This document shows positions 7,739 through 15,458 of a stretch of 35,845 bases of DNA, in pieces. How positions within the stretch are numbered: position 1 is the stretch's first letter; every line of letters begins with the position of its first letter. The DNA is taken from positions 1 through 35,845 of the forward strand of contig CAJTIR010000036.1 of NCBI GenBank assembly GCA_910576385.1. Reading direction: 5' to 3'. The notes beneath the pieces are model-generated. The model was given only the letters and a program-made list of their open reading frames with translations. It made no database searches and had not been told where the DNA came from. Source of the DNA: Lachnospiraceae bacterium. GTDB taxonomy: Bacteria > Bacillota > Clostridia > Lachnospirales > Lachnospiraceae. Both the position numbers and the translations under genes were made by a program.

Positions 7739-7924
7739 ATGAACCAGATATCAGAAAAGGAATTGTCTGCTTTAAATGACCTGCTTACCGGTGAGGAGCT
7801 TTTGATTAAGAAATTCCAGGTGCTGGCAGATAACTGCAGCGACACAGAGATCAAGGCAAAATTTACTGAAATTTCCAACGAGCACAAGGAGCATTTTCGT
7901 TCCCTGTATTCTCAGTTGAGCTAA
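7739..7924 (+). CDS. Small CotF/ferritin-like spore coat-type protein
   Basis: A 61-residue protein predicted to be almost wholly alpha-helical, with helices LNDLLTGEELLIKKFQVLADNC and IKAKFTEISNEHKEHFRSLY. The E-x-x-x-K/H spacing and the (S/N)EHKEHF end resemble half of a ferritin-like four-helix bundle, as in CotF-type coat proteins of Clostridia. RBS AAAGGAG lies at a good distance. It is followed after 67 bases by a second protein of the same kind, so the two are probably co-expressed and may form a mixed bundle. No metal-binding pattern can be confirmed. Confidence 0.65.
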   Translation: MNQISEKELSALNDLLTGEELLIKKFQVLADNCSDTEIKAKFTEISNEHKEHFRSLYSQLS

Positions 7925-7991
7925 TAATTTAGAAATGAGCCTGTAATCTTTCAAACAGAACACAAGGTTAGGAGGCCAAAAGGAGGAAACC

Positions 7992-8264
7992 ATGCAGCAA
8001 TCATTTTATTCAGAAAAAGAAGTGCTTGCGGATGCACTGACCGCGGAAAAAACAGCAACTACCCTTTACAACACATTTTCCAATGAATGCGTTCATGACA
8101 ATGTAAGAAATGCTATTATGGATTGTCTGGAAAAAGAGCATAAAATCCAGAATGAGGTATTTGAGATGATGCATCAGAGAGGGTATTATCCAACACCGTC
8201 TGCGGAGACTCAGAAAGTGGATGAGGCAAAACAAAAATTTGCTCAGTGTATGCAGAATTTCTAA
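7992..8264 (+). CDS. CotF-like spore coat protein
   Basis: A 90-residue protein. Residues 1-65 are helical, with the pattern LADALTAEKTATTLYNTFSNEC ... IMDCLEKEHKIQNEVFEMMHQRGYY typical of the CotF family. The QRG(Y/W)Y-P ending is a hallmark of clostridial spore coat proteins. AAAAGGAGG precedes the ATG by six bases. Paired with the 61-residue coat-type protein upstream. Known: the family forms part of the outer spore coat and is made in the mother cell, which fits the sigE locus in the same window. Structured repeat copy B starts 12 bases after the stop. Confidence 0.82.
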   Translation: MQQSFYSEKEVLADALTAEKTATTLYNTFSNECVHDNVRNAIMDCLEKEHKIQNEVFEMMHQRGYYPTPSAETQKVDEAKQKFAQCMQNF

Positions 8265-8275
8265 GACTAAAACAA

Positions 8276-8359
8276 TTGTAACGATTCAGAGCCTATGCCA
8301 CAGACATGCCAGCAAAGCTGTCATACATCTTTAAGGAGGTTCTGAATAATTATTTACAA
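8276..8359. repeat. Dispersed structured intergenic repeat, copy B (short form)
   Basis: Left end TTGTAACGATTCAGAGCC (8276-8293) and right end GGTTCTGAAT...TTTACAA (8338-8359) are inverted. The core CCACAGACATGCCAGCAAAG (from 8298), continuing CTGTCATAC, is shared with copies A and C. The second internal hairpin and the closing strand of the outer stem found in A and C are missing, so this looks like an internally deleted copy. Confidence 0.65.
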
Positions 8360-8370
8360 TTTAGTAGAAA

Positions 8371-8400
8371 AACACCTGCGGCTTTATGGCAGGTGTTTTT
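8371..8400 (+). terminator. Terminator after the spore coat pair
   Basis: ACACCTGC / GCAGGTGT stem with a 9-base loop and five following T. It lies directly after repeat copy B. Confidence 0.8.
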
Positions 8401-8406
8401 CGTTCC

Positions 8407-8605
8407 AATTTGAGTTTCCCTGTTTTGTATAATAGACAATATTATAGTGCCAAAAGGTCTTGCTGCCTTTGGCAGCATAGACATCTTGCACAAAAAGCAT
8501 ATGGAAAGCTAGCTTTCCATAGCGCTTTTATGTGCAAAGTGTTTCCATCACTTTGTGCTGGAAACCTTTTGGCGTTTTGAATTACAAAACGGGAAAACTC
8601 AAATT
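8407..8605. repeat. ~200-bp multi-hairpin inverted-repeat element upstream of trpS
   Basis: Outer arms AATTTGAGTTTCCCTGTTTTGTA (8407-8429) pair with 8583-8605 with few mismatches. A second pair of arms, GCCAAAAGGT (8449-8458) and ACCTTTTGGC (8564-8573), is perfect. Inside lie GCTGCC-TTT-GGCAGC (8462-8476) and a perfect 22-bp palindrome TATGGAAAGC...(8500-8521) embedded in a longer TGCACA...TGTGCA stem. The whole element folds back on itself. It does not contain T-box motifs and ends before the trpS promoter. It may be a MITE or an unrecognised structured RNA. Confidence 0.65.
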
Positions 8606-8616
8606 CATCCCAAATC

Positions 8617-8645
8617 TTGACAGGCGTTTTGGGTTATATTATAGT
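8617..8645 (+). promoter_or_regulatory. Sigma-A promoter of trpS
   Basis: Perfect TTGACA (8617-8622), a 17-bp spacer, TATAGT (8640-8645). The expected transcript start is about 35 bases before the trpS ATG, which leaves no room for a T-box. Confidence 0.8.
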
Positions 8646-8687
8646 GAGTAAGAAAGAAAATTGAGAAAAATAGGTGAGGATAGATAT

Positions 8688-9752
8688 ATGAGTAAAATTA
8701 TTTTAACAGGTGACAGACCGACTGGAAAGCTTCATGTGGGTCATTATGTAGGTTCTCTGAGACGGAGAGTGGAATTACAAAATTCTGGAGAATATGACAA
8801 AATTTTTATTATGATTGCCGATGCACAGGCTTTGACGGATAATGCGGAAAATCCAGAAAAAGTACGTCAAAATGTGGTGGAGGTTGCCTTAGATTATATG
8901 GCATGCGGATTGGATCCAGCAAAATCCACATTGCTTATTCAATCTCAGATTCCACAGTTGTGCGAGTTGTCGTTTTATTATATGAATTTGGTCACAGTGT
9001 CTCGTCTGCAGCGCAATCCTACCGTAAAGGCGGAGATTCAGATGCGTAATTTTGAGGCCAGTATTCCAGTGGGATTTTTTACATATCCTATCAGCCAAGC
9101 AGCAGATATCACAGCATTTCAGGCCACCACAGTTCCAGTGGGAGAAGATCAGATGCCAATGTTAGAGCAGACCAGGGAGATTGTACACAAATTTAATTCT
9201 GTCTATGGTGAGACATTGACAGAGCCGCAGATTTTACTGCCGGATAATGAGGCTTGTCTGCGTTTGCCGGGGACGGACGGCAAAGCAAAGATGAGTAAAT
9301 CTCTGGGCAACTGTATTTATCTGTCTGAGGAAGCAGATGAGATTAAGAAGAAGGTTATGAGTATGTTTACAGATCCGAATCATCTGCGGGTGGACGATCC
9401 CGGTTCTCTGGAGGGAAATACTGTATTTACCTATCTCGATGCATTTTGCAGAGAAGAACATTTTGAGCGCTATCTGCCAGATTATGCCAATTTGGATGAA
9501 CTCAAAGCACATTATCAGCGCGGCGGCCTTGGGGATGTGAAGGTGAAAAAATTCCTCAATAACGTACTGCAAGAAGAACTAGAGCCAATTCGCAGTCGCA
9601 GAAAAGAACTGCAGAAGGATATTCCCTATATTTATGAGGTGCTCAAGAAAGGAAGCGAGGAGGCAGAACGCGTGGCAGCACATACTTTAGATAAAGTGCG
9701 GGATGCTATGAAAATCAATTATTTTGCAGATGCAGAATTAATTCAAGGATAG
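8688..9752 (+). CDS. trpS: Tryptophan--tRNA ligase
   Basis: A class I synthetase of 354 residues that charges tRNA-Trp. The N-terminal motif is [18 protein letters not shown] (HIGH motif GHYVG context), and KMSKS is present as [10 protein letters not shown]. The C-terminal helical domain is complete. Start chosen at 8688 (MSKIILTG): AGGTGAGGA ends eight bases before it and it places the fold start normally. An in-frame TTG at 8661 would add nine residues and has no RBS. It has its own promoter. Downstream lies a long inverted repeat facing the convergent LUD gene. Confidence 0.96.
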   Translation: MSKIILTGDRPTGKLHVGHYVGSLRRRVELQNSGEYDKIFIMIADAQALTDNAENPEKVRQNVVEVALDYMACGLDPAKSTLLIQSQIPQLCELSFYYMNLVTVSRLQRNPTVKAEIQMRNFEASIPVGFFTYPISQAADITAFQATTVPVGEDQMPMLEQTREIVHKFNSVYGETLTEPQILLPDNEACLRLPGTDGKAKMSKSLGNCIYLSEEADEIKKKVMSMFTDPNHLRVDDPGSLEGNTVFTYLDAFCREEHFERYLPDYANLDELKAHYQRGGLGDVKVKKFLNNVLQEELEPIRSRRKELQKDIPYIYEVLKKGSEEAERVAAHTLDKVRDAMKINYFADAELIQG

Positions 9753-9788
9753 TCAAAGCGATTGAAAGGATAAATTAAAGTAATTGAC

Positions 9789-9891
9789 AAGGGGCTGTTG
9801 CAAAATAGCTGGTAAATGCAAAATATGGTATTTAGAACACAAGAATCTTATCCATATATTGTATATAAGCTTCATTTTGCAACAGCTCCTT
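9789..9891. repeat. 103-bp inverted-repeat element (MITE-like, may act as bidirectional terminator)
   Basis: Arms GGGGCTGTTGCAAAAT (9791-9806) and ATTTTGCAACAGCTCC (9874-9889), 15/16 complementary. An inner weaker pair is ATATGG/CCATAT. The GGCTGTTGCAAAAT end resembles terminal inverted repeats of several IS families, so it may be a non-autonomous derivative. It lies between convergent trpS and the LUD gene, has no strong T-run, and has no ORF. Confidence 0.55.
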
Positions 9892-9984
9892 TCATCTTAT
9901 AGGAAATTCCTATACCTTTGCGGGGAATTGATATGGACTGGCCCACGTTGTTCCTAATATGTGTATCATTCGTCTACGATGTAC

Positions 9985-10623
9985 TTAATATCCCAATTCT
10001 TCGCCAATTAAAATCACTTTGATACGATTTGGGACAGCACTGCGGCGGGTGATAACAGTCTGGGCACAGATGCAGTCTGGACTCAGGCAGTCAGAACAGA
10101 CGCCAGAGACAGTACAAGGAGTATTTCTGCTTAAACGTGCGGCATTGATGGGGGAGGCGGTATGCTTTACCCGTGAAATTGCCGTTTCTAAGGTTGGTGT
10201 AACCTTATTCATACCAGTCAGGATGATGACATGTGCCGGGCCATAGATCAGCGCTGCAAGGCGGTTTCCTGTGCCGTCAATGTTGACTAGTTCGCCGGTG
10301 ACAGAGATTGCATTGCTGCTCATAAAAAAATAGTCGGCATTTAATGCTTCATGATAGATTTCTACCACTTCTTCTTCTGAGCCAGCAGTACTGCGGTCGA
10401 AAAGCGTCAAATCCTCTCGGGCTTTCAGCGCTTCCATCATTCCAGATTCCACTAAAGTCATAGACCCTCCAAAAGATACTGTGCTGTCTGGCTGAATTAG
10501 ATTTAGTGCGAGTGTGACAGCTTCTTTGGCGGTAGGGCAGTAGTGAGCCTCCATTTGGCGTTTTTCCAGATTTTTTATTGTAGTTTTCGCAAGTTGTTCA
10601 TAATAAGTTTTTGTTGGAGTCAT
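9985..10623 (-). CDS. LUD domain protein (lactate utilization / DUF162 family)
   Basis: A 212-residue protein. The central LUD fold shows VSFGGSMTLVESGMMEAL, FDRSTAGSEEEVVEIYHEAL, DYFFMSSNAISVTGELVNIDGTGNR and VIILTGMNKV, the usual family blocks. Near the C terminus is a Cys cluster (C-x5-C-x2-C-x4-C-x-C, in TVSGVCSDCLSPDCICAQ) seen in the stand-alone clostridial subgroup and possibly binding metal. Start at 10623 (MTPTKTYY) is supported by AAGGAAGGGGA upstream; an ORF start at 10716 adds an unrelated hydrophobic stretch. The lactate-oxidising partners LutA and LutB are absent, so a role in lactate use is only a family guess. Confidence 0.87.
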   Translation of the reverse strand: MTPTKTYYEQLAKTTIKNLEKRQMEAHYCPTAKEAVTLALNLIQPDSTVSFGGSMTLVESGMMEALKAREDLTLFDRSTAGSEEEVVEIYHEALNADYFFMSSNAISVTGELVNIDGTGNRLAALIYGPAHVIILTGMNKVTPTLETAISRVKHTASPINAARLSRNTPCTVSGVCSDCLSPDCICAQTVITRRSAVPNRIKVILIGEELGY

Positions 10624-10697
10624 AATGGATTCCCCTTCCTTTTTATTTGAATTCAGATTAGCACAAATCAAAAAAAGATTCCAGAGTTTTTCCCAGA

Positions 10698-10726
10698 AAA
10701 ATAGGATTGTTTTCATATATTGACAA
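10698..10726 (-). promoter_or_regulatory. Possible promoter of the LUD gene
   Basis: On the minus strand TTGTCA (complement of 10721-10726), a 17-bp spacer and TATTTT (complement of 10698-10703), about 75 bases before the chosen start. Moderate match only. Confidence 0.35.
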
Positions 10727-10870
10727 GTGAATTATGATCATTAAAATTCCATAAATCTTAGAGATTGGGTTAAGGTAGCCAAAAGAGGAAATTTGTGGTA
10801 TACTCCCTATATAGGAAAAAGGAATTAGAAGAATAAAACCATATCAGAAATTTTAGAGAGGATGTGGGAT

Positions 10871-12049
10871 ATGGAGAAGATACATTTAACAGAATTTATT
10901 GGCACAAATATCCTGCGGCAGATTCAAAAAGAATTTTCAAGATATACAGGGATGGCTGTATTGTTTATGGATATGGACGGGGTTCCGGTAATGGAAGCCA
11001 GTGGTGTGACAAAAATTTGTGCAGATTTCACTGCGAACTCCGAGATAGGCCGCAGAAAATGTGAAAAATTTTACCATAATGCGGCGTTAAAGGCAATACA
11101 GGATGGAGAACCTTATATGTGCTGCTGCCATAAAGAATTGATAAATTGTGCAATGCCAATCATAATTAAGGGTTCTTCCGTGGGCAGTTTTGTTGTGGGG
11201 CAAGTTCATGGCAAAGATATGGAAGAGCTGGAACATGCTGCCAATTTTCTGTCAAAGGTCATGGAAGTGTTAGCAGAATCTGCACATCGCAATTATGCTA
11301 CATTGCAGGAGAGCAGGAGGGTAGAGCGTGCTGCCCGTTCTCAATCTGAGTTTGTGATGAATCTGAGTATGAATATGAAGAAAAATATGAAGGAATGGAT
11401 GAACCATATTGAACAGATGACAGGGCAGGTGGACAGCCAGTTAGGGCAGGATATGAGAAATTTGCTTTTGCAGGGCACAGAGGTCTATTCAATGGTGGAG
11501 GATGCCATAGAATACATAAAAATGTCAGAAGGCAAAGTTGTACTCAGCGAGAGCAATTACTGTACCAGAGAGCTGTTAGAGCAGATTGTAGCTAGGGTCA
11601 AGAGTTATTTAAATGCCCCAGGAATAGAGATTGAGATCCAAAAGGATCAGAGTTTGCCAGAATATATGCTCGGTGATCCAGGGCGTATTGGCCAGATTAT
11701 GCATAAATTATTGGTCAATTGTGTAAATGAAACAAAAGAGGGAAAAATAATAATCAGGGCTGCTTGTCAGAAGGTTTCTTATGCTTCCATGTTGGTGATT
11801 TCCATAGAGGCTCTTGGAGTGCAAATGTCAAAAGAGCAACTTAAGGATATAGAGGAATATATGAGAAATGAGAAAATGAGTACTTTAGAGAAGGAACAAA
11901 GTATGGATCTGGGACTTTCTATTGTCCGGCTGCTGCTGCGTCAAATGTCTGGAAAATTGAAAGTGACATCGAATGAAAAGCAAGGAACAGAATTTATTGT
12001 GACTCTGCCTCAGCTTGAGGTTAAGGAGGGAGCTTTATATGGCGTTTGA
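10871..12049 (+). CDS. PocR-domain sensor with degenerate histidine-kinase module (likely pseudokinase)
   Basis: A 392-residue protein. Residues 1-145 form a PocR-type ligand-binding domain with its Cys set (CADFTANSEIGRRKCEKFYHN ... YMCCCHKELINCAMPI). A dimerisation helix pair follows, but where a kinase has the S-H-E/D phospho-acceptor this one reads NLSMNMKKNMKEWM, with Met replacing His. The ATPase half (about 235-385) keeps an N-box-like LLVNCVNET and a G2-like LGLSIVRLLL, yet lacks the D-x-G-x-G of the G1 box. Start chosen at 10871 because AGAGAGG is nine bases upstream; the ATG at 10862 abuts it. It overlaps the next gene by 11 bases. Inference: it senses a small molecule and signals by protein contact, not by phosphotransfer. 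Confidence 0.82.
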   Translation: MEKIHLTEFIGTNILRQIQKEFSRYTGMAVLFMDMDGVPVMEASGVTKICADFTANSEIGRRKCEKFYHNAALKAIQDGEPYMCCCHKELINCAMPIIIKGSSVGSFVVGQVHGKDMEELEHAANFLSKVMEVLAESAHRNYATLQESRRVERAARSQSEFVMNLSMNMKKNMKEWMNHIEQMTGQVDSQLGQDMRNLLLQGTEVYSMVEDAIEYIKMSEGKVVLSESNYCTRELLEQIVARVKSYLNAPGIEIEIQKDQSLPEYMLGDPGRIGQIMHKLLVNCVNETKEGKIIIRAACQKVSYASMLVISIEALGVQMSKEQLKDIEEYMRNEKMSTLEKEQSMDLGLSIVRLLLRQMSGKLKVTSNEKQGTEFIVTLPQLEVKEGALYGV

Positions 12050-13703
12050 GGTCAAGGAATATACACAGGCGATGGAACATTTTATCGTTCAGATGGAAAA
12101 TATTTCGGATTTAATCCATCCAGACACCCAGGAAGCGATGGGGGCGCTGTGTCAGGTGCTGAGGATTGCCCAGGTAGAAGCAGATTTTTATGAAATTATG
12201 GAATATGACGAGAAGAAATGGGGCGGGCGCGCTGTTTTTTATCGTGGAGAACGAATGGACAGAGAGAGGGGGATTTCATTTGAGGAACAGACAGAAGAAG
12301 GAAATCTGATGGAGTATTTTATCTATCCCATTCAGGGCGAGAAAGATTGGGAGACTCTTGAGTTAGAAAAAATTCATATATTTGTGAAGCTGCTGTTTTC
12401 ATTTCATGGACGTATTCTTATCATGCAGATGGTAGAAAATCTTACCTTTCGTGATCAGGAATTTGGTATATACAATCTTGCCTGGTTTATGAAGAATACA
12501 AATTTAATGATTTCTCGGGGAGAGATTATAAAATATGCGGCGTGTTACTTTAATCTTCGGCATTTTTCTGTGGTCAACCAGCAGATTGGGCGTGGACGGG
12601 CAACCACAGTGATGGGAAAATTTATCCGTCAGCTTCAAGATCGACTCAGCGATAAAGAAATGGTTTGTCGGGTAAACGGGGATAATTTTGTGGTCTTGTT
12701 TTACAAGAACAATTTAAAATTAGTGATGGATTATCTCAAGGGTGCGGGCATTGTCTATGATGAAAAAGAGAAAAAACGCGTATGGGTGACGACTTATGCG
12801 GGATATTATATGATTCCTCAAAGCTGTAAGAGTGCCGCCAGTATTATGGAAAAGCTGGGCACAGCAATTAATATGGCCAAAAATGTCCGTAAGACAGAAT
12901 ATGTCTTTTTTGATGAGGAGTTGATGCAGGGAATCCGAATGGGAAAAATGATCGAGGCCACATTGCCAGAGGCGATTGAGCGGGAAGAATTTCGCGTATA
13001 CTATCAACCTAAAATTCTTCTCAAGGATTATCGTTTGATCGGTGCGGAAGCGTTATGCCGCTGGTTTCAGAATGGAAAGATTGTGGCTCCGGGAGAATTT
13101 GTCCCTGTATTGGAACAGAGCAAGTTGATCTGTCTGCTGGATTTCTATATGCTGGAACATGTCTGTCGGGATATCCGCAGATGGCTGGACGAGGGTAAAA
13201 AAGTGGTCACTGTCTCAGTGAACCTTTCCCGTATACATATGGGGGATATGGATTTGTTAGAAAATATCCTTTCGATCATAGATAAATACCAGGTTCCCCA
13301 TGAATATATTGAAATTGAATTGACAGAGACCGGGACAGATGTTGATTTTAAGAATCTAAAAACATTGGTATCTGGGCTTCGGGGGGCAGGAATCAGTACC
13401 TCCGTGGATGATTTTGGAACAGGATATTCTTCCATCAATCTAATCAGGGAACTGCCGTGGAGCGTGCTTAAGATTGATAAAAGTTTTCTTCCTGGTAAAG
13501 AAGAGGATGATCAGAAGCTCATTATGATTAAACATCTGATTGCCTTAGCACAGGATATGGATATCGAGTGCATTGTAGAGGGTGTGGAGACGGTGGAACA
13601 GGTGAAGCTTCTCAAAGAGAGCAACTGTTATCTGGCGCAGGGGTATTATTTTGACAAACCACTCCCAGTGCAGGAATTTGAAGAAAAACTGCTGGAAATT
13701 TGA
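12039..13703 (+). CDS. Degenerate GGDEF plus intact EAL domain protein, c-di-GMP phosphodiesterase
   Basis: A 554-residue protein. The N-terminal about 130 residues are unrecognised (GAF-like at most). A GGDEF-like domain at about 140-300 has RVNGDNF in place of R-x-GGDEF, so cyclase activity is unlikely. The EAL domain (about 315-550) keeps the catalytic set: EAL in GAEALCRW (337-339), NLS, IELTET, DDFGTGYSSI, KIDKSF, EGVET and QGYYFDKPL. It should therefore hydrolyse c-di-GMP. Start at 12039 follows AAGGAGGGA; an upstream in-frame ATG at 12015 has no better RBS. It is translationally coupled to the PocR pseudokinase, a likely input, and is followed by an ABC exporter. Confidence 0.9.
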   Translation: MAFEVKEYTQAMEHFIVQMENISDLIHPDTQEAMGALCQVLRIAQVEADFYEIMEYDEKKWGGRAVFYRGERMDRERGISFEEQTEEGNLMEYFIYPIQGEKDWETLELEKIHIFVKLLFSFHGRILIMQMVENLTFRDQEFGIYNLAWFMKNTNLMISRGEIIKYAACYFNLRHFSVVNQQIGRGRATTVMGKFIRQLQDRLSDKEMVCRVNGDNFVVLFYKNNLKLVMDYLKGAGIVYDEKEKKRVWVTTYAGYYMIPQSCKSAASIMEKLGTAINMAKNVRKTEYVFFDEELMQGIRMGKMIEATLPEAIEREEFRVYYQPKILLKDYRLIGAEALCRWFQNGKIVAPGEFVPVLEQSKLICLLDFYMLEHVCRDIRRWLDEGKKVVTVSVNLSRIHMGDMDLLENILSIIDKYQVPHEYIEIELTETGTDVDFKNLKTLVSGLRGAGISTSVDDFGTGYSSINLIRELPWSVLKIDKSFLPGKEEDDQKLIMIKHLIALAQDMDIECIVEGVETVEQVKLLKESNCYLAQGYYFDKPLPVQEFEEKLLEI

Positions 13704-13717
13704 AAGGGGCAGAATTT

Positions 13718-15457
13718 ATGGGACAGAAATTGAGAAAACTGGCATCATACTATAGACCATATACGCCATTATTTCTTGCAGATATGTTTTTTGCAATTGT
13801 GGGGGCGGCAGTGACGCTTGCCATACCGCTAATTGTACGTTATATTACCAATCAGGTCATTATTTTGGAGCCACAGGCTGCGCTCGACAAGATTACAATG
13901 CTTGGCCTGCTAATGCTGGTTTTGGTAGTGATAGAATGTTTTTGCAATTATTTTATTGCCAATTATGGGCATGTGATGGGAGCTAAAATTGAGTATGATA
14001 TGCGGGCTGAGATTTTTGAACATTATCAAAAATTGTCCTTTTCTTTTTTCAATAACCAAAAGGTGGGACAACTGATGTCACGCATTACCAGCGATCTGTT
14101 TGATATCAGTGAATTATTGCATCACGGACCAGAGGATCTGGTAATTTCTCTGATTAAGATCATCGGATCTTTTGTAATTTTAATTAACATTGATGTAAAA
14201 CTGACCATGATTGCCTTTGCTTTTGTGCCAGTGATGCTATTATATGCCGCTTATTTTAACACCAGGATGAAACGTGCTTTTAAGCGGAATCGAGTGAAAA
14301 TTGCTGAAATTAACAGTCAGATTGAGGATAATCTCTCAGGAATCCGAGTGGTAAAATCTTTTGCCAATGAGGATGTGGAGATGAGAAAGTTTGAGGAGGG
14401 TAATCAAGGATTTCTGGCGGCAAAGAAAAATAGTTACATTTATATGGCGGGGTATCATTCTGGCTTGGGGGCTTTGACGACGATGATTACCATTGCCGCT
14501 TTGGTAGCAGGCGCAGTGTTAATCACCCAAGGGCAGGTGAGTGTGGCAGACCTGGTGACATTTCTTTTGTATATCAATACTTTTACAGAGCCGGTGAAAA
14601 AGCTGATTAACTTTACCGAACAGTTTCAGAATGGTTATACAGGGTATGAGCGGTTTATGGAAATGATGGCGATACAGCCAGATATTGAAGATTATCAAGG
14701 AGCGACAGAGCTTAAGTCTGTGAAAGGGGACATTTCCTTTGAGGATGTGTCCTTTCACTATGAGGATAATACAGAGACAGTGCTGCACCATATAAATCTT
14801 GAGGTAAGCGCAGGCTCCTATATGGCTCTGGTTGGTTCTTCCGGCGCCGGAAAGAGTACTTTGTGCAGTTTAATCCCGCGCTTTTATGATGTGACAGAGG
14901 GAGCGGTGAAGATTGACGGCAGAGATGTGCGAGAGATAACTTTAAAGAGTCTGCGCAGTCAGATCGGAATTGTGCAGCAGGATGTATATTTGTTTGTGGG
15001 AACGGTATTAGATAATATTCGTTATGGCAGGCCAGGCGCTTCCAGAGCGGAAGTGATTGAGGCGGCTAAAAATGCCAATGCCCATGAGTTTATCATGGCG
15101 CTGCCCAATGGGTATGACACTGATATTGGCCAAAGAGGAGTGAAACTCTCTGGCGGCCAGAAGCAAAGATTGTCTATTGCGCGGGTATTTTTAAAAAATC
15201 CGCCCATACTTATATTTGATGAGGCTACTTCAGCGCTGGACAATGAGAGCGAGAAAGTGGTTCAGCAATCTTTGGAAAGTCTGGCAAAGAATCGCACCAC
15301 ATTTGTAATTGCTCACAGATTGTCTACAATCCGCAATGCCGAGAAGATTTTGGTGCTTACAGACATAGGAATTGAAGAGCAGGGCACACATCAGGAACTG
15401 CTTGAAAAAAATGGTATATATGCAAAATTATATCAGATGGGAGACATGAAGAGATAA
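13718..15457 (+). CDS. ABC exporter, fused permease and ATPase
   Basis: A 579-residue half-transporter that should act as a homodimer. Residues 1-310 hold six transmembrane helices of the type I exporter fold. The nucleotide-binding domain (about 330-575) has Walker A GSSGAGKST, Q-loop GIVQQDVYLF, signature LSGGQKQR, Walker B ILIFDEATSALD and the H-loop IAHRLST. Start at 13718 (MGQKL) is supported by AAAGGGG eight bases upstream; a TTG at 13700 overlapping the previous stop is less likely. The substrate cannot be told; relatives export lipids, drugs or peptides. It lies within the PocR-EAL operon and the DUF2156 gene starts one base after its stop. Confidence 0.92.
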   Translation: MGQKLRKLASYYRPYTPLFLADMFFAIVGAAVTLAIPLIVRYITNQVIILEPQAALDKITMLGLLMLVLVVIECFCNYFIANYGHVMGAKIEYDMRAEIFEHYQKLSFSFFNNQKVGQLMSRITSDLFDISELLHHGPEDLVISLIKIIGSFVILINIDVKLTMIAFAFVPVMLLYAAYFNTRMKRAFKRNRVKIAEINSQIEDNLSGIRVVKSFANEDVEMRKFEEGNQGFLAAKKNSYIYMAGYHSGLGALTTMITIAALVAGAVLITQGQVSVADLVTFLLYINTFTEPVKKLINFTEQFQNGYTGYERFMEMMAIQPDIEDYQGATELKSVKGDISFEDVSFHYEDNTETVLHHINLEVSAGSYMALVGSSGAGKSTLCSLIPRFYDVTEGAVKIDGRDVREITLKSLRSQIGIVQQDVYLFVGTVLDNIRYGRPGASRAEVIEAAKNANAHEFIMALPNGYDTDIGQRGVKLSGGQKQRLSIARVFLKNPPILIFDEATSALDNESEKVVQQSLESLAKNRTTFVIAHRLSTIRNAEKILVLTDIGIEEQGTHQELLEKNGIYAKLYQMGDMKR

Positions 15458-15458
15458 T

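Noticed and set aside
8386-8580. ORF of 64 codons inside the multi-hairpin element
   Set aside because: Its sequence is dictated by inverted repeats; no RBS and no protein-like composition.
8265-8687. T-box leader for trpS (also considered for argS and ilvD)
   Set aside because: No specifier loop or antiterminator TGGNACC seen; promoters lie too close to the starts.
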